DNA of 64,000 bases from Symbiodinium microadriaticum (lineage: Eukaryota > Sar > Dinophyceae > Suessiales > Symbiodiniaceae): assembly GCA_001939145.1 (NCBI GenBank), contig LSRX01000283.1:62950-126949 (forward strand), read 5' to 3'. Position numbers and translations under genes: made by a program. Of the stretch, positions 12,063 to 24,000 are shown in pieces. The notes below the pieces were generated by a model. The model saw nothing but the letters and a program-made list of their open reading frames with translations, was not told the DNA's origin and made no database searches. Within the stretch, counting starts at the first letter, position 1; every line of letters starts with the position of its first letter.

Positions 12063-13360
12063 AAATCGACAACGACAAACAGCGACAGCGTCGTCATCCG
12101 CATCATACTCAATGTGCTATGTAACTGCTATTTTTCGTTAGGTGGCCTTTATCTTTGTTGGGGGGAAGCCAAGTGTAGGGTTTCAAGCTTCAAGGTTCAC
12201 CCCACGGGTCTTCGGGTCGGTGCCCTCTCTTGATACTGGCTTCCGTTTGAGAACGAAGTAACCCAGCAAGGTGGGATGCCGGGGAGGTTGGGCCGGGTTG
12301 GGGGTATCGATGAAGGCTCCGACTCTGTACTTTGATGATGCCGTGGGAGCTCGGGACGGCCGGAATGTGCTGGACAAGAGCCGCAACCTCTACACCCTCT
12401 GATTTGGGGACCGGGCGGAATCGAGAGGATGCTGGCAACGTGCACCTGAGGCCTCGCCCCACGAGCTGATAGCTAATTCTCCGTCGAGTTCAGGAGTTGC
12501 AGGCACCACACGCTTCTAAGGGTCACCTGGCTCTCTTGCAAGCAAAAATGCATAGTTGGAGGCAGGCACAGGATCAAACAGATTGCATAGCCATACAGAG
12601 AACACGGGAAGTGCTTCGGGAGTTAACACAGTTTCCTAGGTCCTGAGGTTATTGAAGACCGCAGGTCGCGATACACTGTGCCCTATGAACGTCCTTGCTT
12701 TAGGGGTTTAATAGGCTTGTAGATTTTAGGATCAGGTAGGGTTTTCTTTAGGGTCCACGCCTACTGGCCCTACTGCTCCTACTCCTACTCCTCCTACTAC
12801 TCTACTGGCGGTCCCGCTTCCTCCTACTTCTACTGCTCCTCCCCATCGTATTCCTGTTTATACCTAGCCTCCATGCTGTATGGAGTGAGGTACCAGCAAG
12901 TCAAGCCAAGCTGCCTCAGCTGCTTTGGATCATCGCTCGCTGTGCTTGGCAGGCCGCGGCCGCATCTCTGAAGAAGGCCTGGCTGCAGTCTCTCTAGGGT
13001 CAACAATATCACTGATGAATTCAGGGCCGCATGCCGTTTTGCTGACTGACAGATATTGAACGAGAAGGCCTGTCAGGGGGGAGCCAGGGGGGAGGGGAGT
13101 GGAGCAGACTTTAGACTTCACTAAACGCCAAACCAGGCTTGTCCTGTCTCTCACAGCCTCTCAGCGTGCCTCTTTCATCTGATGGTTCATGAAATCATCT
13201 TCAACCTTGGCCATGACCTGCTGGGAGGTTCCACAATCTGCAGCCATTCGTCTCCTTCGGTGCCTCCAAACATCCCTCGATTGGCGGTTCCAGCTGCAAG
13301 AACTTATCGACACCTGCGTATTAATTAGAATGCAGACGCATACAGCCACAAAGACACACA
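12063..13360. other. Unresolved stretch with minus-strand coding signal
   Basis: Coding-like minus-strand frames occur at 12,190-12,400 (residues EGVEVAALVQHIPAVP after an AG), 12,830-13,012 (ends YKQEYDGEEQ then stop) and 13,161-13,240 (MAKVEDDFMNHQMKEAR then stop). Borders are not clear enough to call exons. Confidence 0.3.
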
Positions 13361-13363
13361 TGT

Positions 13364-13394
13364 GTATATATACACATACACACACACACACTTA
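13364..13394. repeat. TA/CA dinucleotide microsatellite
   Basis: Short mixed TATA and CACACA tract. It is one of several similar tracts in the window. Confidence 0.9.
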
Positions 13395-14952
13395 AACGAA
13401 GACTTTTCTATGCATAGAGGTCCGTACGTGCGTATAGACAGACAAAGAGATAGAGCTCCTTCCGCCCTAGACCTTCGCGGGGATGATGGCATGATGATGG
13501 ACAACTATACAGCCAGAAGCCGCTGGAACCGATGGCCGGTGGCTAAATCAGGTAAATTACCCTCACTTGGTGCTCTCTCGTTTGGGGAGGAATTCATTCC
13601 TGCTTCTCCTTGACCCTCTGGCCGGGAAATGAACCGAGTCGGCCTCCAGGTGGACCTTGAAGACGTGTTTCTGCAAAAAGTTGACCTTAGGATCATGAGG
13701 AAGGTCAGTATTGAATTCGGATTCTGCTGTTGGAGCTGGCGACTGAAATTACGAGCAGGGCGTACTTGTAGAGGGGAAGCTTGCCTGAACTCCCGTCGAA
13801 ACGAGGTTCAAAGGGAACCTGGGCGGTTCCCGCACCGCAAGCAGGAAACTACAGGCAATCAGGCTAGGCGGCTAAACACTGGGAGGCCCCCGCAACAGCT
13901 TCCCCAGTCCCGATGCCATACCAATCAACGGCTGAAAGCCTAAGAGCCTTGAGACGAACATGACGCACGTCGCTGAAACTTCAGACCTGCGCCCCACAAC
14001 TCTGCTACGGCATCTCATGCAGTGTTCATCCCAGGCACTCCACGAAAAAGCTTCTTGCAGCGGGTGCAGCGGAAGCGATCCTCCTGGGATGTCAAGAGCT
14101 TCCGAAGCTGAAAGTCCAGCAGACATCACTACGAGTAAAGGCAATCCAAGCAGGATAAACGCCCGGAGCACGGGGGTGACTCTTGAGAAGCTCGATGAAT
14201 TCCCACACCCGGATGTTTTCCGCACTGGCCCATCGGTCCAAGGCTCTGCCTCCTTCTTCGTGAGTTCCTGCAACAAGGAGGGTCTCGAAAATGCAGGATG
14301 CTAATTAAAGACCGCTGTCAGACAGAAGCAGACCCTTCCGATACCCATGGCAGGCTGCCAAAGCGACAGAAAGAGAACATGTACAGCATTGTGTAGTGTA
14401 GTCGTATACATTTTCAGAGACCGGACATTCGCCCAGCTCCGACAAAAGGTGTCGAACATGGCAAGACCCCCGCCAGCGCAGACCATGGCAAGAGGCACGA
14501 GCACCACCGGGACCTGAAAACTTACCTGCCTGGTCGAGTAGAGTCAAAAGAGCGAGGTTTCGCTGGTTTTTTTTGCCACTTATTGTCCCAGGAGTCGTCG
14601 AAGCTCCTGGGCTCCCCGTAACGTGACGCATCAGAGAGAGGGCGCCGGGCCCGGGCCTCGCAGCACTGCAGCCACTGGCTCTTCAAGGGCTCCTGAGGAA
14701 GGAGAGCACTAGAGACCCAGAAGCGCCCTCTCCTATCTGTCTATTATGTGTCCCTTCCCCTGCTTCGCATGTTTCTTACAGCTGCCTCTGCAGGCCTCTG
14801 TTGCAGTGTGCGCCGGGCATTCCGCGTGCTCATGACCATCTCATGACCATTCATGCTGCCATCATAATATGGTGCTGGACATTCTATGGGGCTCATGACC
14901 CGCGTGACGCCCATGGTCTTGCGGAGTCTCTGTAGCATTGTCGTGGATAAAC
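13395..14952. other. Minus-strand frames with membrane-like segments, unresolved
   Basis: The minus-strand ORF 13,872-14,276 (134 codons, ATG start) has a hydrophobic stretch (AFILLGLPLLVVMSAGL). A second frame at 14,301-14,507 is also hydrophobic (VLVPLAMVCAGGGLAMF). They may be exons of a membrane protein read leftward, but splice sites were not settled. Confidence 0.3.
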
Positions 14953-15065
14953 TTCATACTCAGCGAGTTTTCGCGCCTCTTCAGAAGAGGGCTTTGCCGG
15001 AGGCGGCTTGGCCGCTTCGGCTGCCCGGGCGATCAAGCTGCCAATGCGCCTCGGGGATTTGGGCT
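14953..15065 (-). CDS. Exon candidate, Ala/Pro/Lys-rich (partial gene)
   Basis: Minus strand. The acceptor ATGCCAAG is followed by two bases that complete a split codon, then 37 whole codons (PKSPRRIGSLIARAAEAAK, a PPPAKPSSEEA stretch, ending KLAEYE), then GAA|GTTTAT. The helical Ala/Glu/Arg composition and a Pro-rich linker are typical of real protein and not of microsatellite. No known domain. Confidence 0.45.
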
Positions 15066-15477
15066 CTTGGCATTGGAGACTTAGTGGAGTGTCGTGCTTG
15101 CAATAGCTAGCCAGGACCGTACAGAGCACAGCTCGGTACTCAACATGCTGGAAGAGCGGCTGATTGTGGATTCTCTTGGCAGCTGAGCAAGCTGGAAGCT
15201 TCTTAATTTGCACAACACCTCTCACGAACGCCGAAAGACTCGCGTGGGTCAACACCTTCGGCCGGCCGGCCACAGCTCTACGGCAAGCGGCTCACAGTGA
15301 GTTGAAATCCATGCGGAGCTGGAGAAAGCCAAGTTCTCTCTCGCCTCGCGAGCCAAGCAGCTGTTCGTAGCACGCAAGCAAAACAAAGCAAGGCGGACAC
15401 AAACACTTGCGGTAGTGACTGCAGTTACGCACACGGAGCCAGAGAGTGTCGGCAAACCGACCAATGGACACACGGAC

Positions 15478-15500
15478 GCACGCACACACACACAAGCACA
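15478..15500. repeat. CA dinucleotide microsatellite
   Basis: Short ACGCACACACAC tract inside otherwise unique sequence. Confidence 0.85.
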
Positions 15501-16404
15501 CCCTCTCTCGTGCGTTCTGGACGACTGGCTACCAGTCCCAAAGAAACTTCTGCCTCAACCCAAGCCCCTCAGTCCTGTCGGAGGCTCCCTGCTCCCGCAC
15601 GGCGACGGAGCTCATACGGATCGGAGCACCTGACCGGAAATGCAAAACCCGCCCAAGTCACAGAGCATCGCCCTGTGAAAGGCATCGTGGCTGCCTGCAA
15701 GGTTGTCAAAGGACTAAATAACTTTTAGCGAGTGGACATCCAATCTTGAGCCTTGACTGAGTTTCGCGAGGCCATGACTCGCAGAGTGCGGGCTCTTCAC
15801 CCATCGAGCCCTTTCTGTGACCCGACATTGCCAGCCCTGTTTCGGAAGCCTACCTGTGCAGTTTTGAAATTCAGCTAGGTCGCCACTCGCCGCTGTAGAA
15901 GCAGCAGTTGTGTACCTGAGGGAGCAGGATTTCGTGCACGTTTCACGGTAATCCTGCGGGCCAAGGCGCTTCGAAACACCAAGATCCCAGTTTGGGGCAG
16001 CTAGTGTGTCGGCACCGTGACACGCCATCGATCAGAGTTGGGGTTGACTTTGATGTCGCGGCAACAAACGAGTGACAAGTACATTCATCAAGTTATTAAT
16101 CAAGGTCCTCCATGCAGATATGGAAACTGTTCGTACAACCTTGAACGTGAGAAGCAACGACCATGGATCCTTCAGCCCCGGCACTGTGCGAAGGTAGAGG
16201 ATGTGCCTTGGTGGCAGGTTGGGAGATGCGTCTTGCAGGCAGACTGTTTCGCTGTCTTTTGCCTCTACATCCATGGTCCATTGTGTCAGATAGCTACTAC
16301 CGATCGTGGACGCACATGTCCTGCACATTGAGCTGCCGTTGCCACCGCATTCTTTGCCGATTTGGACGGGCTCCGCTAGGAACTAGAAATTTCAATTGGG
16401 TTGA

Positions 16405-16572
16405 ATGGGGGGCATGTTGCGGCTACTTCGACTGCTGCTGTTGCTGCTGCTATTACTGTCACGATCATGCGACGCATCTTCGCAAAGTTGCAAGTCCAGT
16501 CGATGCTCGACCTCAGGCACGGCCATGATGGCTGCAGCGACCTTCCAAGAGCTCACAAACACTACTGCAGCG

Positions 16573-16603
<31 letters not shown>

Positions 16604-16836
16604 AAGCTGCCACTGCAACTGCTGCTACTGCTACTGCTGCTGCTCCTACTACTACTCCTCCTCCTCCTCCTCCTCCTCCTCCTCCTCCTCCTCCTACGCC
16701 TACTCCTACGCCTACTCCTACTCCTGCTGCTGCTGAAACTGCCACTGCAACTGCTGCTATTGCTACTGCTGCGACGTGCTGGGACGGCGACGACCCTCCT
16801 GCAGCTGCTGGTGCCAGGGTTGCTGCAAAAGACTGA
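16405..16836 (+). CDS. Hypothetical secreted Ala/Thr/Pro-rich protein, 143 aa
   Basis: ATG at 16,405 opens a frame with a textbook signal peptide (MGGMLRLLRLLLLLLLLLS, then SRSCDASS). Next come a short Cys/Ser-rich part, a poly-Ala and Ala/Thr region, 13 Pro in a row, a (Thr-Pro)5 stretch and a second Ala/Thr region, ending at a stop at 16,834. The layout resembles secreted mucin- or hydroxyproline-rich proteins. However, the DNA of residues about 55-122 is a GCT/ACT/CCT triplet repeat (16,566-16,770), and other frames are open too. It is also on the opposite strand to the surrounding exon candidates. A repeat by-product remains possible. Confidence 0.3.
16566..16770. repeat. GCT/CCT/ACT triplet tract with a duplicated 40-bp segment
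   Basis: Triplet repeat with a central CCT run. A segment of about 40 bp starting at 16,601 (CTGAAGCTGCCACTGCAACT) recurs at 16,733 with two substitutions, so the tract grew by segmental duplication as well as by slippage. Confidence 0.9.
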
Positions 16837-17567
16837 TGCGATCACGTTTAAGAGCAACAGAAGGGACTGCAAGTACGGATGCAAGTACGGATGATATGAA
16901 TAATGACATTCGTGGTCATACAGAAGCTAAACTCCTTCTCATGCTGCTGGTTGCCATGTGTGCATCAGTACTACACTATAGAGAGGTTTTCATCTCATCC
17001 ACGTCAGAGTAACGACAATGACAGTACTTCTGCTACTACTGCCACCTTCCCCAGAACAACTGCGACTTACATCTCTGTCTCCGGTTTGTTTTCGATATTG
17101 CCTTAACTAGGACCACCAGAACCGTACGATCAGACCATATTGATTCGCGTGGTCACCAAATGTCATCGTGAGAACGTATATGTTACAAATATAGATAAAA
17201 ATTTCCCAGGCCGCTTTCAATGGAGATTGCGGTAGATACGGTGCTTCCTCGACAATTGCTGCAACCCAGCCTCGAAAATCTGAATGAAACCTCGAACCCT
17301 GCAGCCTTGCATAGCGATAGCAGGTTTCGGAGCAGAAGAATGCTAGGTGGATGGCATAGGTTCGCAAAGATTCAGCTATCGGAGAAGCAGGACTATCCAA
17401 CCAGCCTTCTCAGTGTCCTCGGTAGGAATGCAAACCTCAGAGCTCTGTGCCATGCGAACATCCCACACCCAACACAAAAAAACATGTCGCTTTGAGCCCA
17501 ATCAGCAGAAGCTTCGAACTTGCTTACGACTTCCAAAGCTGCTACGCAAACGGCCGCGGCACCCTTC

Positions 17568-17759
17568 TTAGCAAAGGATTGCTCCAAAGATGCCCGGCCG
17601 AGTGACGGCCGAATCCAGTGCTCGAACGAGTTGGCTGGCCAGCTTCAAGTCCTGGTGAGTCCAGGTGACCCTTGGCCTGTTTGCATGAAGGTGATTGCTG
17701 ACTCGAAAAGACAAACTCCAGGCTCCACTCTGCAAGCCTCCCATGACTGCTAGAAGCGA
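17568..17759 (-). CDS. Possible first exon with hydrophobic N-terminus
   Basis: Minus-strand ATG at 17,759 opens MSLLAVMGGLQSGAWSLSF, a plausible but short signal sequence. It is followed by a polar region (TWTHQDLKLASQLVRALDSAV). The frame ends at 17,568. A second minus-strand frame overlapping its end (17,393-17,587, SFAKKGAAAVCVAALEVVSK) continues the coding signal, so an intron or frame change probably lies near 17,600. Function unknown. Confidence 0.3.
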   Translation of the reverse strand, partial: SLLAVMGGLQSGAWSLSFRVSNHLHANRPRVTWTHQDLKLASQLVRALDSAVTRPGIFGAILC

Positions 17760-18622
17760 CATGGATCGAAATATGTTCAAGAATGCATGATGTGGCTAAA
17801 CGGCCCAGTAGCTTGCTCTATATGCTCCGGACCTGCATCATTCGCGGCTTATGAATTTGAGGCGTTTGAGGAACATCTCTCCAAGCTCGTCCTCCTCCAC
17901 ACGCTCTGCGTCCGCGGTTGCAGGGATGAGTGAGACCTGGACTTTCAACATCCAGGTGCAGAATCTGATTTGAGAAGCCAAGGCGTTTACGAGGGCGGTG
18001 TGTTAGAAGTGGCGTTAGGTGGATATGAAGTGATCCCAAGCAACTCTTACACATGGTCATCTGACAGGGTGGCCGGGCCCCCTCTCCTCCCCCGCCTCGA
18101 ATTCGCTGTCCTCGCCCTCACGCTCTAAAGCCTTGACCCGGAGCTCCACGTCGCCCAAAGCGAGGCCAGAGCTCAAGGCACTCGAGGCCGCCTCACTGGG
18201 ACTTCTCATTTCGTCGCGGGACAAAACAGCAGCAAACGCTTAAAACCTTGAGATCCCAACCTCCTGCCGTCGTGACGTGGGCATGCAAATTACCTTTCCT
18301 GCTTGACAGTACGATACAAGCCGATCTAGATTGTTCTGTCTATAACTCTTGCATGTGCCCACCTACGGCATGCAGTCGGACCCGTTTGCCCACGTGTCGA
18401 TGTGCCCATGCAGATGTATTCCGCGGAATTGAAAAGGCAGAGGCCGAGCTTCGCCATGTTATGGTTTCCATTTTGCAAAATCCTTGCATCTTTGAGCCAG
18501 GTGAGTGCTTCAGCTCCATATCTGCAATCTACTTTGCTTTGTAGTACTTTGTAGTGCCGGGCCCGAAGCTGCAGGTCTTGGGCAAGCGCACAGCCGCCAT
18601 CAGCACTGCCCCTCGGCCTCGC

Positions 18623-18678
18623 CTTGAGGTTGAGCTCGGAGGAGAAGTACGCAAAGGCTGCCTGAGCGAGCTCTAGCG
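18623..18678 (-). CDS. Exon candidate, amphipathic helix (partial gene)
   Basis: Minus strand: GTTGCCAG|CG, then 18 codons (LELAQAAFAYFSSELNLK), then AAG|GCGAGG, a GC donor otherwise matching GTGAGG. The helix-like pattern is clear. The frame stays open beyond the donor to about 18,326, so the exon could be longer. Confidence 0.4.
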
Positions 18679-19342
18679 CTGGCAACCCGACCATCCCTCT
18701 GGCGACAGAACTGGGACCCCCTGTCCTCAAGGACACTTGCTTCCCAAGCCCTGCCCCCAAAAGACCTTCCTTCGTGCCCTGCCCATTCGGAAGTGGCACG
18801 TGGATGTGCCGGGAACCCGGCCTGCGAGACCTGTGCCAGGTCCCGGCCTTCCAAGAATGCATCCTGCGAGGTGCGAGGGATCAGACGGGCGATGAGCGCC
18901 GCTACTTCCGCCTAGATCATGGACCATGGAATGCACGCCCGTCGCAGGCGCGGGCGCCGATGCCTCTGCTGCGGGCGCTGCTATTGCTGCCGCTGCTCTG
19001 CTGAGTGACCCTGGTGATCCGTGATCGCTTTTGCACTGCTTTCATCGCCGTCGTCGCGAGTTGACTCCGCTCCAGACGCGCTTCTGCACCGCCTTCAGAC
19101 GTAAGGGCGTGTGGTGTGTCGACTTGTCGCGACGACCGTGGGGTAGGTCTGCATGGTTTGTCGTTCTCATGTGTGGGTTACTGCCACTCCTCCTTTGGTG
19201 CCTTGTACGCTGGCTAATTCGGGCACTGGTTAAGGAGCGTGTGAGGTGGTTTCCCCTTCTTGTATTGACCACTTGTCTAGGGATGCTTGTAAGTGTTTGC
19301 TCTGCTTTTGTCTGTGCATGCTATGAGCACGAAATCCACAGC

Positions 19343-19384
<42 letters not shown>

Positions 19385-20392
19385 CACACACACACACGTA
19401 CAGATATTCAACAATGTGCTTTCCATATCATGTACGGTTGATCTAAGAGAGGCACAGCAAATCAGAGGTAACCGTGAGGTTACGGCCGCACCGACGAGGC
19501 AATCTCACAGACCTTCACGGTCCTCGAATCCACTGAACTGCGACAGCTGGTCGTGTATGTCCCAAATGCTCACCTGCGTGTGCTTCTGGGTCGCTAGAAG
19601 GCTGCTCATGCCAACCGAAAAAACTCGAAGGCCAACCAGGAGATCCATCGACCGTACCCAGCGGAAACCGTGCGAAGGCCTGTCGCGGAACTTCCTCCAA
19701 CACCAGGACGTGCTCTTGCTGCAGGCAAAGTAGGTCCTGCAGCCTTTCCGCTTGCATTTTCAACCCTCCTGTGCTGTTTTGACAAAAGCAACAGTTTCTA
19801 CACTCTTGCTCCCCAGGTTTCAGCTTGCTGTGTGTGCCCCAGACACATATTCTAGGACCGCTCGTGCACAAGCTGTGCAGAACCGAGTAGCTGCTTCTTG
19901 GGGAGCTTGATCTTGCGGACCTCCTCATGGGCGTGACCTTCCCCAAAGGAAAAGGTTGTTCTAACAGTCGATTCCCTCCTCAGTTGCCAACTTCGCGCAT
20001 CGGAACCCGCCTTCCACGGATGCTGAGCTCTTGTAGCAAAAGTGCAGCTTTTCGAACTTGCCGTTGGCCTCGTGCCGGTTCCAAAGGTTCGGAAAAACAC
20101 CAAGAGCTCTTGGATGTGCTCACGAAACCCATGCGAAACTCAAAATTCAACAGTGCTGTTGCAAGATCGGAAGGGCAATTCGTCAATGGAATCTTGTGAG
20201 TGTGAGGCCAAGGGTCCAAAGAATTCCGGAATTGCTCCATCATCTGCTTTCCGCGGTCGCACCGCCACTTCCACAAACGCCGCAGGTTCTCCGGATGATA
20301 GGAGTCACGAAGGATGCCCTGATCCTTTCATGTGCAGTTCGGCTTAGGCATTGACAAAGGCTCGGCAGGTAAACGATGTTGATGCATGTTTC
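18679..20392. other. Unresolved stretch with minus-strand coding signal
   Basis: Coding-like minus-strand frames at 19,515-19,946 (residues LKMQAERLQDLLCLQQEH), 19,852-20,103 (HEEVRKIKLPKKQLLG) and 19,980-20,276 (WRCDRGKQMMEQFRNSL) suggest several exons with unclear borders. A TA/CA microsatellite lies at 19,342-19,398. A plus-strand ORF at 19,031-19,441 has two hydrophobic stretches but runs into that microsatellite. Confidence 0.3.
19342..19398. repeat. TA then CA dinucleotide microsatellite
   Basis: About ten TA units followed by CA units, a short TACATA bridge, then more CA. Confidence 0.95.
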
Positions 20393-20735
20393 TGGGGTCT
20401 AGTGATGTTACTGGCGGTGGTGGTTGCGCCTGTGTGCATGGCTATGGATGCTGTTGCTAGTACGACTGCAGTTGTTGCTGCGTTATCACAGGTGCTGCTG
20501 CTGGTGCCAATGCTACTTGTTGTTGTCTTTGCTCTTCCTTGTATTATTCCTCTTGATTTTGTCGTTGTTGTTGTCTTCGATGTTGCTGTGAATTGGCATT
20601 GCTGCCACTGTCGTCGCTGCTGCCACTATGGTTGGTGGTGCCGTCGTCCGCAGCGGCAGCAACCGCCGATGCGAAGGCAAGACCATCATCATCATATCAC
20701 CATCATCATCATCATCATCACTACTAACCAGATGT
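20393..20735. repeat. Decayed GTN/GCT triplet tract
   Basis: Degenerate GTT, GCT and GTG triplets pass into a cleaner ATC tract at about 20,687-20,730. It produces a hydrophobic plus-strand ORF (20,351-20,737) that I regard as a product of the repeat. Confidence 0.75.
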
Positions 20736-20940
20736 GAACATTATTTCAAATTCGTGCTTGCTAAGCCATCATGCTGACTGCTTGGGTTGTATACAACGAG
20801 CTTTGGCCTTTATGATGCGAAGGGCTGGGAAGCTCTGTTTGGCGAGGCGCAGCAGATTTGGAGCGCTTCTACATGCCTTTGCGAGTTACTAGTAAGGGCC
20901 TTGAAACTCTTGCTCTGGACACCGAAAAGCACTTCTTCAC

Positions 20941-21027
20941 GTCCGAGGCTCCGTGTGGGCTGCCCAATACCGTTCCTGGCAGTCGCGCTTGTGGTCCCCA
21001 TCGTAGACCTTGTACTCCTCCACGAGC
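20941..21027 (-). CDS. Exon candidate, 28 whole codons (partial gene)
   Basis: Minus strand: ACAAACTCAG|G acceptor, 87 bp, then GAC|GTGAAG donor. The frame reads LVEEYKVYDGDHKRDCQERY and continues WAAHTEPR, rich in charged and aromatic residues. It ends right before an in-frame TGA that the donor would splice away. This is one of the clearest exon candidates: a 3-prime AG|G, a GT donor and strongly protein-like content. Confidence 0.5.
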
Positions 21028-24000
21028 CTGAGTTTGTGGAGAAACGGCATACCGTTTGTAGAATGCTCGGCACTTCGAAACAGGGCATGGGCTTGATGGA
21101 GAGTTCACACACCTGTTTGCAAGATACTTCTACGCCCTGTGCCGCCCAAGCGCCGCACTCCCACACAGGACCTGCTACAGTTTAGGAATTTCGCGTTTCG
21201 ACAAGCAATGGACCCTGCTTCTCACTGCTCCGAGAAGCTGTTCCGGCTTCTTGGCCTCAACGGTCTCGATCGGTTGCGTCAGGACAAACTCTCGGAAGGA
21301 AAGAAAGGGCAATCCTGGAAGCCACCAGCTCGCTTTCGGGCAGGCTCAAGAGCTTGCGAAAGTCTGATCACGGTGACATCCTCCGAAAACATAAAGCCCA
21401 CATCCACCGACTATCTTAAACAACTCAGCGTGTTGTCCGAGAATCCTGGCTCTACACGTGCCGGCAGCACGGTCTCCGTGACGGAAGGTGCCTCGAGATT
21501 GGTGGACGTATGGTATCAGAGTCAGAGACTACGTCGTTGCATACATACTCAAAAGAATACATGCATGCATACATCGCAACATCTCGTTCTTGTTAGCTTA
21601 CCTGTCTCTTATATCATGTCAATGTATTTATCTACATATCTGTATGTATGTACACTTGCACGTGCGAGTGAGTGCGTGTGTGTGTGTGTAAAAGTATGTG
21701 TTGTTCATGCATGTGCACTTCTTTGGCAGTAAATAACCTAAATAGCGCCTAGCTCCGGAACCCCCGGGTTTGAAAAACAAACGCACACACACACACAACT
21801 TCATGCCTCTATTCCGAGCGCCTGTGCTTCAGCTCCGGGATAGAAGCCCAAAAACGACCGAATACCCACAAGTGGCAACCTTGCGACAACGACTCCCACA
21901 ACCAACCTTCCGCGCCTCTGTCTCCATAGGGGCCTCTGAGGCCTTCTCCGCACTCCTCTCGCGGCTCGCATCCTCGCGCTTGGATTTGGCCTCGGGTTGC
22001 GGTATACTCTGATTGCTCTGAGCCTGACGATGCTACTGGGCGGCTGCTGACAGCACCCTTGCTGTTTGATATGCTGCTGCTGCTGCCTGAGTAATTAATT
22101 GCTGCTGATGCTTTTGCAGCCTTTTCGGGTTGCTGCGACGACTGCGGCTGCAGATGTTGTAGCTCTTCTGAAGACTGTCTTACCTCCTTTGGCACCAGCC
22201 ATTGTGATCACTTTGTGTGTCCTCGTCTGCCTTTCTCTTCGTTCTCCTGCGTGTCACATTTATGCTCACCTTTCCCTTGTCATCTGTGTCAGCATATTCC
22301 ACACAAGTGTAGTTTTAGGCACCACGCAAGACAAGGTTAGGGCGCATCGGCATGCATCGGCCTTTCGAGCCCAGAAGCCTTTGGGCTTGAGCTGGAGCTG
22401 CGACGTGCGCGGGAATGACGACGGCGGCGGCGCCGGCGACCCTCGCGCTCGTGGCGCCGACTGCGGCTGCGGGGCGTGTCGGCCGGGAAGCGCCGGTCGC
22501 TGCGCCTCGCAGTCCCACGATGCTAATTACAAGGTCCGTGGTGAAGATGCCGGAATGAGAGTGACAATGCAGCAGACGGGTGCGGTTCCTGACCACCTGG
22601 AGGCGTTAGATTAAGTATTGGAGACAGCTCCCAGTGCCGAACTCGAAATCACAAACCTGCGGAAAGTACCGTCCTGGTCGGTGTCTTCGTGCGCGAGATG
22701 CTGCGCCCTGAGCTCAGCACATTGGGTACGTCCTGCCGGCATGATGAATCATCACAATGCGCGTTTCTTAACTTTGAAACTGATAAAATCTGATAAACCA
22801 CGCTTCGATGTCTCGCAGCCCTCAGTGCAACTCCAAAAGACTCCTTTCCGTTCGGCGTCGCGGCATCGGAACGCTTCAAGGCAAAGCTGATTCTTAGATC
22901 ACAGCCGAGGACAAGGATGTCCTTCTTCACGAGACTTAGGCTTTTAGGAATTTCAGGTCTTGGGGTGGGTTTTCAAGGGCCGCTTCTGAGGAAAGTCCGG
23001 TGCCGGCCAAATTGTGCACTGCGAAGGTGATGATCCTGTTCAAAGGGAAGGGCTATGGCTATGGGAAGTTCCGATCCTGCGAATCTGTTCGATCTAGTAT
23101 GAGGGCAGCAAGCAGTCCCACGTGACACACGGCCTCGGCGTTTCAAGAGTCTATGCCGAGTAAGAGGAGCCCTGTGTAACTGAACCCAAGACGGCGAGAT
23201 GCCCAAGTTTTGCCTTGAGTTCTGAAAGAATTCCTGCTAGCGCAAGCAAGCTGCGGCTGGCATCGTGCACTCGCCCTTGGCGTTGCAACAGTTTCTAGAT
23301 TTGCCGGGACGGAAGACAGGAAGTGTGGAGGGTACAGCAGTTGTCAGAGACAGCTAGTGAGTCAGTGACCCGAGACGAACCCTTCAGTTGTAGACAGCAA
23401 ACTCCTTCGGGCAATGTCATTTGCGGCTGGTCGGGGGACCTAGCGAACTGCCGTTCTGCTGTCAAGAGTCGTGTTGGTCATAGGGCTGATGTCACAGCAG
23501 GAGAGAAGATTCAACAAAGCTCTTGTGCCAAACTGCTGCAAGAACTCTGAGAGTTCGCGTCACGAGTTCCCAACCTTCAGCCTTCTTGGAGTCCGTGATG
23601 CCCACTCACCGGCAATCATTCCGGGTTCCTTCTGAATCACGTCTCTGCGTATTGAGCACCAGCCCCCAAGCACCCAGAGATTCAGAGTTATATAGGGGCC
23701 CGACAAAGAGAACAGACCCGACATAATGGTCTCTTTAAGTATCCCCATCTTGAACAACCCTCGCAGACGTTCTTTGGCGCTCCCTGGAATGACGGCTTTT
23801 AAAGGCTGGCTCACTAGCTCAGATCCAACACCGCAGTGTCATCCAGGTCGATAGCGCCTTCTAGCAACAAGGAAAAAGCACTTCAGAGTCTTGGTGTCTT
23901 CGTGGTGCACGCCGCTCGCTGCTCGCATCTACATGGGCGAAGAGAGACGACAAGATTAAACTATGCGCATGCAAAAAACATGGCCCAAGTGAGCTTCCAC

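Noticed and set aside
11794..12078. Poly-Val minus-strand ORF
   Set aside because: Product of the ACT/ACC triplet array next to telomere-type repeats and an N.
19031..19441. 136-aa plus ORF with two hydrophobic stretches
   Set aside because: It runs into a TA/CA microsatellite, is opposite to local coding signal and has no recognisable domain or splice support.
20351..20737. Hydrophobic 128-aa ORF resembling a membrane protein
   Set aside because: The DNA is a decayed GTN/GCT triplet tract that codes Val, Leu and Ala by default.
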